Assembly (NCBI GenBank): GCA_014904985.1 | Contig: MU129021.1 | Coordinates: 46,398 to 90,372 of the forward strand | Length of the DNA stretch: 43,975 nucleotides | Direction of reading: 5' to 3' | Source of the DNA: Hydnum rufescens UP504 | Lineage: Eukaryota > Basidiomycota > Agaricomycetes > Cantharellales > Hydnaceae | In this document: positions 20,636 to 31,737 of the stretch, one piece after another | How positions within the stretch are numbered: the first letter of the stretch is position 1 | Layout of the letters: each line of letters begins with the position of its first letter | Program-made: the position numbers and the translations under genes | The notes under the pieces: model-generated | The model's database searches: none | What the model was told of the DNA's origin: nothing | The model's input: only the letters and a program-made list of their open reading frames with translations

Positions 20636-23600
20636 TCAAATATGGTTGTCCAATCTATCTGCTTCACCAACCAGCTCTTGACATTGCACCCACTCCTTGC
20701 CACACTTGAAGTGCTGAAAATCAATCTCAGTCCTTTGGGGACCCCCCATGATATGACAGTTAGGCTGCTCCAGGAATCCATAATAAGCAGCAGGGACCCA
20801 AATTATAAGCTCTTTACTGGGCCCCAAAATCCATCCATTCTGGAATTGAAAGGAGTGGTGGGGGAGAGGGAATAGATGGACTGGATACTGGAGGATGTGT
20901 TTAGGCCCTAGATTAGGCAAGTGTGAAACTTGGATAGTGTTATCCCAGGAGTTATATGTGATCTGTTTGCTGTCAGGTGCAGAAGCAATAGACTGGATAG
21001 CACCACCATTCCCCTCCATTTCCTGGCCAATGTTCACACCCATCTCCACATTCCAAAGGCGTATGGTCTTGTCTGAGGAGCCAGAAGCAATTTTCTTGCC
21101 ATCATGTGAAAATGCAATGGACTGTACACCATCATTATGCCCCTCCATTGGCTGGCCAATGCTCACACAAGTCTCCACATTCCAGAGTTGTATGGTCTTG
21201 TCCAAGGAGCCAGAAGCAATCCACTTGCCATCAGGTGAGAAAGCAATGGACAAGATGGCATCATTATGGCCCTCCATTGGGTGGCCAACACTTGCTCCTG
21301 TGTCCACATTCCAGAGTCGTATGGTTTTATCCCAGGAACCAGAAGCAATCTGCTTGCCAGTAGGTGAGAAAGCAATGGATGAGATACCCTGATTATGGCC
21401 CTCCATTGGCTGGCCAACTCTTGCACCCATCTCCACATTCCAGAGTTGTATGGTGTTGTCCCTGGAGCCAGAAGCAATCTGCTTGCTATCAGGTGAGAAA
21501 ACAATGGATGATATGACATTATTATGCCCATCCATTGGCTGGCCAACTGTTGCACATGTCTCCACATTCCAGAGTTGTATGGTGTTGTTCCTGGAGCCAG
21601 AAGCAATATGCTTGCCATCAGGTGAGAAAGCAATGGGGGAGACCCTCTGTGAATGCCCCCTCATTGCCTGGCCAACACTTGCACCTGTCTCCACATTCCA
21701 AAGTTGTATGGTGCCTGAGGAGCTGGAAGCAATCTGCTTGCCATCAGGTGACAAAGCACTAGAGTCAATAGCCCAACCACCTCCCCCTCTTGGCTGCCCA
21801 ACACTTGTGCCCATCTCCACATTCCAAAGTTGTATGGTGTTGTCCCTGGAGCCAGAAACAATCTGCTTGCCATCACATGAGAAAGCAATGGACAATATGG
21901 CAGCATTATGGCCCTTCATGGGTTGCCTGGCATTTCCACCTGTCTCAACATTCCAGAGTTGAATAGTCTTGTGCCAGGACCCAGAAGCAATCTGCTTTCC
22001 ATCAGGTGAAAAAGCAATGGATGTGATAGGATAAGCATGCTCCTCCATTGGCTGGCCCACTCTTGCACATGTCTCCACATTCCAGAGTTGTATGGTCATG
22101 TCCCTGGAGCCAGAAGCAAGCTGTTTGCCATTAGGTGAGAAGGCAATGGATGATATGGCACCATTGTGTCCCATCATTGGCTGGCCAACCCTTGCACCTA
22201 TCTCCACATTCCAGAGTTGTATTGTCTCATCTGAAGAGCCAGAAGCAATATGCTTGCCATCAGGAGAGAAAGCAATGGACAATATAGCACCATTATGCCC
22301 CTTCATTGGCTGGCCAACACTCACACCAATCTCCACATTCCAGAGTTGTATGGACATGTCCAGTGAACCAGAAACAATCTGGTTGCCATCAGGTGAGAAA
22401 GCAACAGATGTTATGGCACCACTGTGCCCCTGCATTGGCTGCCCAACTCTCATGTGTGTCTCCACACTCCAGAGTTGTATGGTCCTGTCATGAGAGCCAG
22501 AGGCAATATGCTTGCCATCAGGAGAGAAAGGGACAGATGATATGGCACCATTATGCCCCTGCATTGGCTGCCCAACACTCTCACCCATCTCTACATTCCA
22601 GAGTTGGATGGTCTTGTCCCTGGAGCCAGAAGCAATCTGCTTGCCATCAGGTGAGAAAGCTATGGAGAATATGACATCATTATGGCCCTCCATGGGCTGG
22701 CCAACAATTGCACCTGTCTCTGCATTCCAGAGTCGCACAGTCTTGTCCCAGGAGCCAGAAGCAATATGCTTGCCATTAGGTGAGAAAGCAACAGATTGCA
22801 CAATGGAATGATGTCCCTCTAGGATCAGGATGATGTTTGGCCAGTGCTGAAGTTGTCCCTGGGCAAGTTTTGCAACTCCTGGAAATTGACCTTGCCATCT
22901 CTGATATAGGAGTGATGATGCAGGGGCAAATGTCAGGCCAGAGAGGTAGATGTGAGGCACACTGGTAGCAATGACAGCCTTAAACATGGAGATGAATTGC
23001 ATTGCATCATGTTGCAGCTCAACAATGTCCAGAGCAATCTGGGGAACAGATGTTAAGGGTTGTCTCAGAACTTCAGCACATACTCAACTGGGGGCTATGC
23101 TTACATGAGAGCCAACAAGTGGGGCCAATGCAATTTGAGGGGAACTCTGGGTGAGGCTCATTACTTCCAACCAGTGGAGGAAATGGTTCCAAAAGAATGA
23201 CTCAGTGTGTTTCTGAGCAATATTGCTGCTAGGTGTTGAAGACACATGGAAACTCCAGAATTGACAAGCATAAGACAGATGAGAGGGGATGTGCTCTTTC
23301 AGGAGAACAGTGATGTTGGGGATGGCCACATTGGGGAGGAAAGATGTTGGAAGTTGGCAGATGTTGAATTTCAAGCTTTGTTCCATCACTCGGAAGCATG
23401 CCAGGGCCATGTGCTGATTTGCTTCATCTTTATCAATGCAGAAATCCTGGTTATGCTTTGGGTCACACAAGAAATCACGATATGACGCGTGGAGGGGTAC
23501 AATGGGCTCATCATCACTGTGAGTACCACTAAGGAGCGAGCCAAGATGCTTCACAATCCCCCGTTGTATCTCCTTGTCGTCCGGGTCTTCTGGAGTAAGA

Positions 23601-26040
23601 ATAGAGTCGGGTGGAACTAGGTGGATGAGAGCCTGCAATGATAGTGGCTCCTGAGCGCATACGATTCGGCCTAGGATTGACTTGACTCGTTTCACTCCTA
23701 TCTCAATCGATGGATCGCAGTGCGCCTTCATCACGGTGCTATAGAGCCCATAGAGCCCTTCGTCACTACGCAGCACTGTCCCGATTCGGTCCTGCGGGCC
23801 GACGCCGGCTTTATTATCCCCACAAATGAAGCGGCAGGCAGTGGCAGCCCACTGAAAGGATGTTCCGGCCATCCGAATGAGATCCCTCAGCTGCGTCGAG
23901 TACTTCTCTCGGAACACTTTCGCTTCGTGGAATTCATTGTGCACATACTTCCCAATATCGCGCGAGGTCTGATGAGCCGGGATGTCGTCCACAAGCATGA
24001 CAGCAAGCCCGGGTTGCAGCGGAGACTGCAACGCAACCTGGATATCGGGTTCATATCTCGAAGTGACTACCACTCGAAGACCAGGAGGAAGTTCTGAGGC
24101 TCGCTTTGTCAGAATAGCGAGCGCGTCGGCGCGAGCCGCAACGTCCCCGGATCCGTCAAATGCATCGATGAAAACGACGGTCTCCCCCAGGGCCTTATCA
24201 TCCTTGAACGATGCAATGATAAAGTGCTGGAATTGTAATTTGCAGTTGTCCGTAGTTCGTATCGCGGTGTCGTTCTTCACAGCATCGACAAGGCGCTGTT
24301 TCCGGGAGTTATCGAGGTCAGCCAGGTCTCGAGCGATCGTACCGAACAGGTTGGTCAGGTTCGCAAGCGGCTTATTTTTGTCGAAGCCATAGTAAGACCC
24401 CTTGCGTTCAAGGTCAGAAATGCGTTTCGCGCATGAGCGAAGGATCGACGATTTCCCAGCACCCGCCGTGCCGCACAACCAAAGCACACGAGACGATTCA
24501 TTACAGTTCAACTTTATTTGCCTGCTGGGATCAGACGACGGCAGATCCGCTCCAACAGCCCAACCCACTATGGCGTCAATGATCTCGGTACGCGTGCCGG
24601 ATAAGCACGCTTTATCGAGATCATGATGGGCCTCGGGGGCATATTTTATTTCGCTGAGCACTTGCAAGTTGCCTGTGGACCATATTAGAACGAAGGCTTT
24701 GAGCGAAGACATACAAGCACTTACGGACTTCAGTCACGACGTCTAAGACGCGATGTGTAATCACGGAGCATTGTATGTTGGCATGATCAACTAGATTCCG
24801 TCGCAGAGTCTCCAGGGTTCCCTTGTAGTTATCAATCCATGCATCCATAGGAGAAACCGTGTTCCCCACTGCGCGTTTGACTGCGGCTCAAGTTGATCAG
24901 TCTTGGAATAAGTAGAACATACGAGATTCTACATACCGAAGGACTTGTTGCAATAGTCCCGAATGAAATACGCACATTCCATTACTTGGCGCAGTATTTG
25001 GTTGATGATGTCTTGATCTGTTTTCGAGCGTTTCTTCAAGTCCTCGGCTTGGTCGGCGAAGGAGCAGCTATCCGCCATAGTCTGGACCAAACCCATCACT
25101 TTTGCGTCTCGGGCACTCTGGGCGGAAGCGATCTAATGGAACACCAGTCAGAGAGAGCACACAGATACGAAACTTGAATTAGTCGTACCTTATACGCTGC
25201 TGAGACAATGCCCCACGCTAACTTGATCCAGGGGTGAACCTGTTTGTAAACACTTCTTAGTGGTCATGGTGCACAGGTAATTCGGGATGAAACGTGCCTC
25301 GGCGACTATGTCAGCAACTTTCAGAAGTGCATCGAGGCGACTCAACAACGGGTGCCAAGCCGTGACCTGGACTGTGATCTCTGTTGCCGTGCCTTCAATG
25401 GCGTCGTTGACCGTGGCTATTCCGGGACCTAGCTGCCCAGCAGCCCGACCGGCACTGTGGACAGCGTCCCTAGTGGACACGAGAGAGGATGTCACACATA
25501 TTGTCAATTCTCCGAATGTGTCGTTGGCGTCACTTTTCAAATCGAGACATATCTCTGCAGGGATAAAGACGGTGCGTGAGCGTGGCCCTCCCTTCACATA
25601 AACATGAGCAAGTTCACCTTTGTCTGTCGCGGAGAGATCCAAATTACACGATGCGAGAATCCGCCCCGAATGCCCAAGATGGCGCTCGCGGAAATCTATA
25701 GCCACTCTACAATCAATAGTTGCCAGAATCACGGTGCTGCCGAGTGGGTGTGAATAAAGGGTGACAAGGTATGCGTGCGCGAAAGAGACCTACAATCCAC
25801 CCCCGAAGGGATCCTTCCACGCCACAGAATCTTGTGCTGCCTTGATATATTTTGACTTTGGTGAACGAAGCCCAACGACGGTAGCAGGAGGCAGAATGGT
25901 GAAGTGAAGGCGATATGGTTTCGATGTACGTAGAAGAGGGCTGCTACATCTGGCCTCTGTCGCGAGGGCCAAAGAGGTTGGTTGATGTGAATTTCTGGTC
26001 TTTAAATTGCCGGCATACCTGAAATATACACTTTGCGCAT
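20636..26040 (-). CDS. NLR-type receptor: C2-like N-terminus, NACHT ATPase, 15 WD40 repeats
   Basis: Proposed exons (minus): 26040-26019, 25956-25794, 25736-25298, 25239-25189, 25132-24937, 24880-24725, 24672-23105, 23038-20636; about 1,665 codons, open throughout. Introns are 52-66 bp, GT-AG except 25297-25240, which would be GC-AG. Residues ~1-200 are C2-like (YRLHFTILPP, WKDPFGGG). ~209-340 are helical (VHPWIKLAWGIVSAAYK, ECAYFIRDYC), a pattern I know from agaricomycete NLRs. NACHT has Walker A GTAGAGKS (~410-417) and Walker B VVFIDAFD (~508-515; Gly follows where Glu is usual). WD40 repeats span ~940-1585. The tail (GWILGPSKELIIWVP, FKCGKEWVQC) matches the conserved C-terminus of the family. 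Such proteins are thought to act in cytosolic non-self recognition and cell death. The start codon is tentative. Confidence 0.88.
20940..22820 (-). repeat. WD40 repeat array, 129-bp unit, about 15 copies
   Basis: Each 43-residue unit follows the pattern GHNGAISSIAFSPDGKQ, then IASGSRDKTIQLWNVE. Fourteen units are complete and the last is degenerate (IQVSHL). Units are nearly identical except at positions just after GH, after SGS, and after LWNVE. The number suggests two seven-bladed propellers plus one extra unit. High identity implies recent exchange between units. Confidence 0.95.
23039..23104 (-). other. 66-bp intron that removes the apparent stop between NACHT and WD40 parts
   Basis: On the minus strand the intron starts GTAAGC and ends CTGTTCCCCAG, with a TTAAC branch-like site. 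Removing it joins LVGSH to IALDIVELQHDAMQF in frame and eliminates the TGA at 23084-23086. Without this intron the gene would look like two separate genes. Confidence 0.8.
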
Positions 26041-26099
26041 GTCCGCTGGGCTCAGTGGGTCTTTGGATACCTTGAAGCGCGCGAGAGCACTCTAGCTGA

Positions 26100-26800
26100 C
26101 GGATTGCCCGGGCCTTTAGGGATGATAGGTGGTGGACTCGGACGGGGGTAGCGAGAGGCGGAGATCAATTTGCGACCACGAGGCAGTGCCTTCTTTGAGA
26201 AGCCATCAAACTTGCACAGGTATTCCTCTCCCAGAAATGCTACCAGTTACTCAGACCTCGTTTGAAAGGGTCAAAGACCCATTTTCGAGCGGTCAGACTT
26301 TGGGACCGTCAATATGAGGCCGACTATCAATTCAGAGGTACGCTCATTCGGAAGTTGCTGACATAATGCATGGGCCAACTAATCGAACAGTATAAGTGTC
26401 GAGAGCGACGACAGGGATCAACGTTGGGCATTGGACTGTCCTTTCTGGCGCAGTGACCTTCTCTTCAGATTTGATGTCTGCCTCTTCGCCCTTCTCTATA
26501 GGGAGAATATTACCTGGGTCGTGATATCATTTATCATCTACATTTAAATTCTCCAATGTAAGTTTCTGGCACAGTGGAACCAGCGTATCAAATTCAAGCA
26601 TATCAAGCCAGTGGTGGACTGGGACACTGTGCAGTACATATGCTCGGCCACAGGATTGCTTCACCAGTCAAAGGAGACAGGCATGGCTTCAAGCCGAGGC
26701 AGGAACCCTCTGGGACAGAAGTTTCATGTGTTCCTTGCGGTATCGGTTGACAACCGAAGACCGAAGAGCGGATGGGCCGTCCATGCTAGCTGAAATATTG
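26100..26800 (+). CDS. Possible divergent gene (several short exons), unknown
   Basis: This CpG-rich stretch lies next to the 5' end of the NLR gene. On plus, coding-like pieces include EAIKLAQVFLSQKCYQLL and RAVRLWDRQYEADYQFR (about 26203-26330), followed by a good donor GTACGC, a branch-like ACTAAT and a CAG acceptor (26333-26390). An exon-like piece with DWDTVQYICSATGLLHQS and GQKFHVFLAVSVDNRRP (26611-26793) ends in a stop. I could not join these pieces in one frame, and no domain is recognised. It could be a divergently transcribed neighbour or 5' sequence of the NLR locus. Confidence 0.3.
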
Positions 26801-27620
26801 AAGATTCAGTCATCCAACAAATTTGCTATACAGTATTTGACCGGTCACTGAATCACACTTCCCGGAACCTTGCCACTGACACCACAACATCATTTTTCAA
26901 TTGCTTTTTATTGCTATCTTGTAGGAGGACATCCTATCTACCCATGTACCCAATTTCAAAGTGACCCAACTGATTTTGTGAGAGATGTTCTGTTGCACCA
27001 TTTTGATACTTGTTTTATCGCTCTACCACTCACTGAAGCACTTTCTAGAGCAATGGTATGAGGTTATTTTTCTATGCTTTCCATTGGAATGTAATTAAAA
27101 CATGATTCCATGTATATTCCAACAGTTTCCCAGATGTTGCAAGCCCTGTAGCCTGTGTGCGAAGCACTGAAATTCCTGCTGGTTCTTGAATTTGCTTCTG
27201 CACCCTCCTGGTGATGCACAGAGCAGTTACCTAGATTGGCCAGGGAATTAGACATCTTGAGATACTTAGTCAGTTGTATTTCTGGTGCAAGATTGAAGAA
27301 AAAACCATAGCTGGGTCTTCATGTGATGTTGTAGCAGCTGGCAGATATTTTGTGCATTTTAAGAAAACATGCTTTTCCCTGTGCTACAAAACAGCAGCTG
27401 AATGGATGGATACCAATTTTGGTACAGTTGTAGTTCTCATCAATGTAAACAAATAAGACCTAGAACCAAGCTGCTATGGCTTGAAATGGTGGAGATAATT
27501 GAGGTGATTCAGTGACCAGCATGATTCAGTGACCAGTCAAATACTGTAGAGTGAGCCTGTAATATAGGGCCATGCTACATAAAATATATACAAGTCCTGT
27601 CCTCTCTAGTACCTTATATA
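26800..27620. other. No confident gene
   Basis: A plus ORF at 26870-27061 (GGHPIYPCTQFQSDPTDF) and one at 27274-27456 look faintly coding but carry no recognised domain. CpG content drops sharply here compared with 26100-26780. A short direct repeat GATTCAGTGACCAG lies near 27507 and 27523. Confidence 0.35.
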
Positions 27621-27659
27621 AGAGCATGGCCACATCATGCCGGAATCAAATTACTCTTT

Positions 27660-27840
27660 TGCCTGGACCTAGTGTTGCCACGGTGCAACTTGGCACAGCT
27701 TGACTCAACTTTGGGCAACTCCTGGCAACTCCTTGCAACTTGCGACTTCTTATGACTCAAAGTTGCAAGTTGAGTCATGACTTGTGACTTGAGTTGACTT
27801 GAGTTGTCAGGACTTTCCTTATGGATATATATGGTAATTC
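27660..27840. repeat. Subterminal repeat block of a hAT-like transposon
   Basis: Dense short inverted motifs GCAACTTG, AAGTTGC, GACTTGAGTTG and GACTCAA occur just outside the transposase C-terminus. hAT elements usually have such repeats near their ends. The exact terminal inverted repeat and target duplication were not found. Confidence 0.45.
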
Positions 27841-27879
27841 TAGCTACTTGTCATCCAATAGCCCCATCCTTTCCAACAA

Positions 27880-28417
27880 TTATTCATACTCCCCAGTCTC
27901 TACATTCATGATTCTATCCAGAATTGAATGAGAAGACTCATCTTTTATCTCCATCTCAGCAGGATCTGTTCCCCAACCATCCATGAAATTTAAGTGCTTC
28001 TTTTTCAACATGAAGTTTAACATCTGAAGTGCCTCCATAATCTCAGGTTTGAGATGACTCTGTTGCTTTGTCATTGTCTTGGAGCTCAAAGAAAATACCT
28101 GCTTGCATGGGACAGATGAAGCCTGAATAGGGAGATAGTCCATAGCCATGCGAAATAGTGTCGGATATGTATGTTCATGTTCCTTCAAAGTTTGGATTGA
28201 AAGATAGTCGATGGCAGTGTCAACACCAAAGGCATACCTGCCAATACAACAGACTTTTTGTATCTGGGTGTACTTTCCCCACATCCACATACTGCCAGAA
28301 TTCTTCATCCACACTCTTTGGCTCATCTACTTGATCATCAGAGTCTATCAGGCCTAGCATTATGCAGGCTGCCTTGGAGTATTGTTTTGTTGGAACCACT
28401 TCTGACAGTGATGACAT
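27880..28417 (-). pseudogene. hAT transposase, C-terminal dimerisation region
   Basis: The minus frame 28326-27880 reads YPTLFRMAMDYLPIQASSVP, CKQVFSLSSKTMTKQQSHLK and IMEALQMLNFMLKKKHLNF. This is the hallmark of the hAT C-terminal dimerisation domain (ASSVPCERVFS...T..R..L.P). An upstream piece (28417-28220) reads SVDEEFWQYVDVGKVHPD. The two frames overlap around 28240, consistent with an intron or indel. It is separated from the rest of the transposase (29275-31190) by a nested repeat, so it is probably inactive. Confidence 0.75.
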
Positions 28418-28419
28418 GG

Positions 28420-28630
28420 TTTTGTACCTGGTTAACTTTACTTAAAGTGTCAGTTTGTATCAGCTTTGATCAAAATACAAAAAGTAACCTTGTCTTTGAT
28501 CCACTTCACTGCTATTTCAACCTCTATTGGGGTCCAGTGTTTTGAGATGAACGATAATTTGATACACAGGTTAAGGACTATAATGGGTTTTTAAAACTAT
28601 ACCCACACAATGAGAGAACACATACCCATT
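28420..28630. other. No gene seen; break in the hAT transposase
   Basis: Short AT-rich stretch between the hAT C-terminal exon and the nested AACCTGA-rich repeat. It may be transposon intron sequence. Confidence 0.4.
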
Positions 28631-29290
28631 GCTATTATGGTTGCCATGGTCAGGTTTTGGTCAGGTTTTGCCCAATTTGGGCAAAACCTAAACCTGACCA
28701 GGTTCCAAAATCACCCATGAGGGCAAAACCTGAACCTGACCTGAGGTTCGGTCTCATTCAGGTCAGGTTCAGGTTTAAACCTGAAACCTGAGGTATGAGG
28801 GAAGCCAACATTTTCAGGGGGTACTACAGAATATCTACACCCTCTCCTCAAGTCTCTGCCTCTGCCACTCCCTTTACATCCTGCTTTAGATCCACATCTC
28901 CTTCCTAGCCCCCTTTCACTTCAATTTACTGCTCTCACATCTTCTGGAGATGGTATTTAGTCACTACATTCTGTCATGTGACTTGTGACCTGCACCAATT
29001 ACCTCATTTGATGGCCAAGTCATGTGACTTCTGACTCCAGAACTATAGTCACATCTGTAAATTGCCAGATTTAGTCCCAGAATAGTGGTCAATTTACATG
29101 GAATGGAACCTACACCCTAGCTTTCAGGTTCAGGTTTAAACCTGGTTTCAGACCAGTTTTTGGATTCAGGGCAAGGGCAAAACCTGAACCTGACCTGAAG
29201 AAAATAAAATGAAACCTGACCCCAATGGAACCTGACCTGGGTCAGGTTCAGGTTTAAACTCAGGTTCCACAGGGTTAAACCTGAACCGCA
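28630..29290. mobile_element. Nested AACCTGA-rich repeat (MITE-like) inside the hAT element
   Basis: Both ends (28650-28800 and 29125-29290) are packed with CAGGTTCAGG, AACCTGAACCTGACCTG and the palindrome AGGTTTAAACCT. The middle (28800-29100) is unrelated, with two GTCATGTGACTT-like words. The hAT transposase resumes at once on the far side, so this looks like an insertion with symmetric ends. Its right part is duplicated at 33951-34170. Confidence 0.55.
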
Positions 29291-31190
29291 GCATCCATAA
29301 TTGCTATTGCATATGCTTGAGTTTTTCCTGCCCTCTCATGATATTTATTGAGCCATTCCATCCCTACAACTACACACTTTGTGACATCACAGTTTGTGCT
29401 TGCATATCGCTCCCATCTGTCCTGAAGTGATTGAAATGCTGGGAGGGCACCACTAAGTACTGGATTAGCCTCAGCTGACATGATCTGCTGAACAGAATGT
29501 GGAAACTTGGAGAATAGATTAGGCATCAGCATGATAGTTATAGTAGATCTTGACTACCAACTCATACCGAGAGTATCTTGTGCACTTTTTGTGCCATTTC
29601 CCACTCAATTTCACTCAAGGCTTTGTCCTGTACATCCCGGAATAGTTTTCGGTGGAATACTTCATTTACTGCCTATGCAAATATGTGTCATTCCATGTGA
29701 ATGGTCACAGAAATAAAATTACTCACAGGTCATGCCAGGATTGCTCTATTTAGCATCCCATAGACAGAATCCCACCTCATATCAACATCCCAAAGAAGTT
29801 CCAACTCATTAATAGGTGGATCAAACTCATTTTTCTCATTACTGTCTCATATCGTATCCAAAAAGGCTTTTTGGTGTTCCCCGGAAGATTGAACAGTGTG
29901 TACCAAAGTGCAGACATGGCTAACTGGATCCCCCATTGGCACCTTTTTCAGAGCCATGAGTAAATGCTGCACTGAAACATTGATTACATGAGCAAAGCAC
30001 CTGGATTGTAGACAGTGAGGTTATGGTTCAGGTTGGGGCAATAAATCCATACCAAACATGATTTTCATTGTGTGAGAATCGGATACCCTTAAGTTTTAAA
30101 ACTTTTTCTAATTTGGCCATGAACGTGTCATTATTAGAGGCATTGTCAAGAGTCCACCACCCAATCTAATAATCCATGAGTTTAGTGATATCTCTAAGAA
30201 CCTGAATGTGCCTTGTGAACTATATTGGCACACTCAAGGATGCTATAGATGGCATCACATATTGCTTTTCCACTGTGACTTCCAGGTAAGTAATGGAAAG
30301 CTATAAGATCTGCCTGGAAACACAGGGATCCATTTTCCATCCTTTGGATCCAGTGGGCAGTGACAGCAAGAAATGGTCAGAGACAGGCATCAGACCATAT
30401 ATCAGCTGTGAATGATATCTTCCCTAGTGACCCCTTAGAATTCTATAACAACAGTGAGTGGACTTGGACAGCACTTTTGGAAAAATTGTACTTCTAATTC
30501 TGTTTTAAGCTTCAAAAACTGGGCATGCCACATGCCAATAATAGACGACCTAATCTTCATATGGCCCAGGATATCATTGTCGGTCAAGGTCCCTCATAAG
30601 TAAAGAAGAAGTGTCCAGAATTCAGGACACTCGATAATGTTCATAGCCTCGAAAGAATATAGTAAACAACAGTAGCCACCACTATTAGTATGTACACACC
30701 TGGTTGTCAGCAACAATCCACTGAATGATGTGCCCAATATGGCTGTCGGTAGTGAACCCAGGCCTATGAGGCATTTTAGTTTCAATAGTACACTCATCCA
30801 GATTGTTATCATCTCATTCACAGAGGGATGGAATAGCAATTTCCCAGCTATTCTCCTTGCACACATTCACATATTCCTCCACATGAAACTTTGCCAGGTG
30901 GTTATGGAGTGTAGTATTGCTAGATTTACCCACATACTTCCATGTGCAATTCTTGAGAATGTGATGGAGGAATCCTGGTCATAGATTGCTCTAGATCATA
31001 TAAATTTCCCCCTAGTTCAAAGAATCATGACACTTTTGGTACTCACCAGCACAACTGGCACTCAAAACCTTCCCCTCTACCCTTAATAAGGTAGGTCTTG
31101 AACAAATGTTACAAATCAAGTGCCAAGTGGACCTTTTTCTCTTTTTGGGAATAGACGACAGGCATTCTTTGAGGAGCCAAGATGGCTGGC
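29275..31190 (-). pseudogene. hAT transposase body, copy 1
   Basis: On the minus strand, pieces appear in N-to-C order from high to low coordinates. First is a BED-finger-like STWHLICNICSRPTLL (near 31110), truncated by an LTR at 31191. Then PHRPGFTTDSHIGHIIQWIV (near 30740) and SFEAMNIIECPEFWTLLLYL (near 30630), which match the hAT pattern IVADDQ...VVECPEFR. Last comes IMSAEANPVLSGALPAFQSL then ERYASTNCDVTKCVVVG and GKTQAYAIAIMDA (29490-29300). Internal stops and frame changes are common. The catalytic domain is not clearly intact. The same sequence is present at 33951-36075. Confidence 0.7.
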
Positions 31191-31737
31191 TGTCAGGGCC
31201 ACACTGTGATGAGAGCACCAAACAAGTTAACACAATAAATCCGGCTAGTCCGGTGTAAGTTGGCCAAGTCTGAATGAATCCGGCGAGGGTAAGACAGTAA
31301 GAAACAGGAGTAATGGAAGAGGATCCTGCAGCCTGGAAGGGTCTAGTCAGAAAGTGAGCACAGCAGTCTTTAAGCCTCACAAAGTCAGCTGGAAAACCCT
31401 CGGAGCTGTTAGTCTGGAGTTAGAAGCATAAATCCTGAGAGACCAAGCTGAGTCTCTGGATGTTGCCCTGGACTGCTTTATACATAGTTTCCGTTATACT
31501 ATGGGGTATTGAATCACTTATGGAGCAGGTGGTACAGGGGGGCAGGCACAAGAGGGAGCAGGCAAGGGATGGGAAAGTGGAGGGAACAGGAGCATGGCAG
31601 GGGTAAGTGTGTGGAACCGGAAGTAAAGAAATGAGGAAATGAAGGGGAAATGAAACAGAGTGGGACAAATTGAAACAGGCAGAACAAAACCGGAAACAAA
31701 ACTGGAATCAAACCGGGAAACGGATGAACTTCTGACA
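31191..31737 (-). mobile_element. Gypsy LTR (3' LTR orientation on minus), copy 1
   Basis: The 547-bp segment begins TGTCAGGGCC and ends TTCTGACA (6-bp inverted ends TGTCAG/CTGACA). It is followed by TTACCCCCCTC, the complement of a polypurine tract. The LTR abuts the hAT BED-finger exon and so truncates it. It is nearly identical to 36076-36627. Confidence 0.8.

Noticed and set aside
20895..22811. Several plus-strand ORFs opposite the WD40 array
   Set aside because: They are regular shadows of the 129-bp repeat; none has domain features and the minus frame gives clear WD40 units.
23084..23086. In-frame TGA between the NACHT and WD40 parts, suggesting a pseudogene or two genes
   Set aside because: It lies inside a well-formed 66-bp GTAAGC...CCCCAG intron whose removal keeps the frame and restores the expected family sequence.
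31012..31380. A 122-residue minus ORF as one protein
   Set aside because: Its first half is LTR sequence (31191-31380); only the part below 31190 is hAT-related, so the ORF is a chance fusion at the insertion joint.
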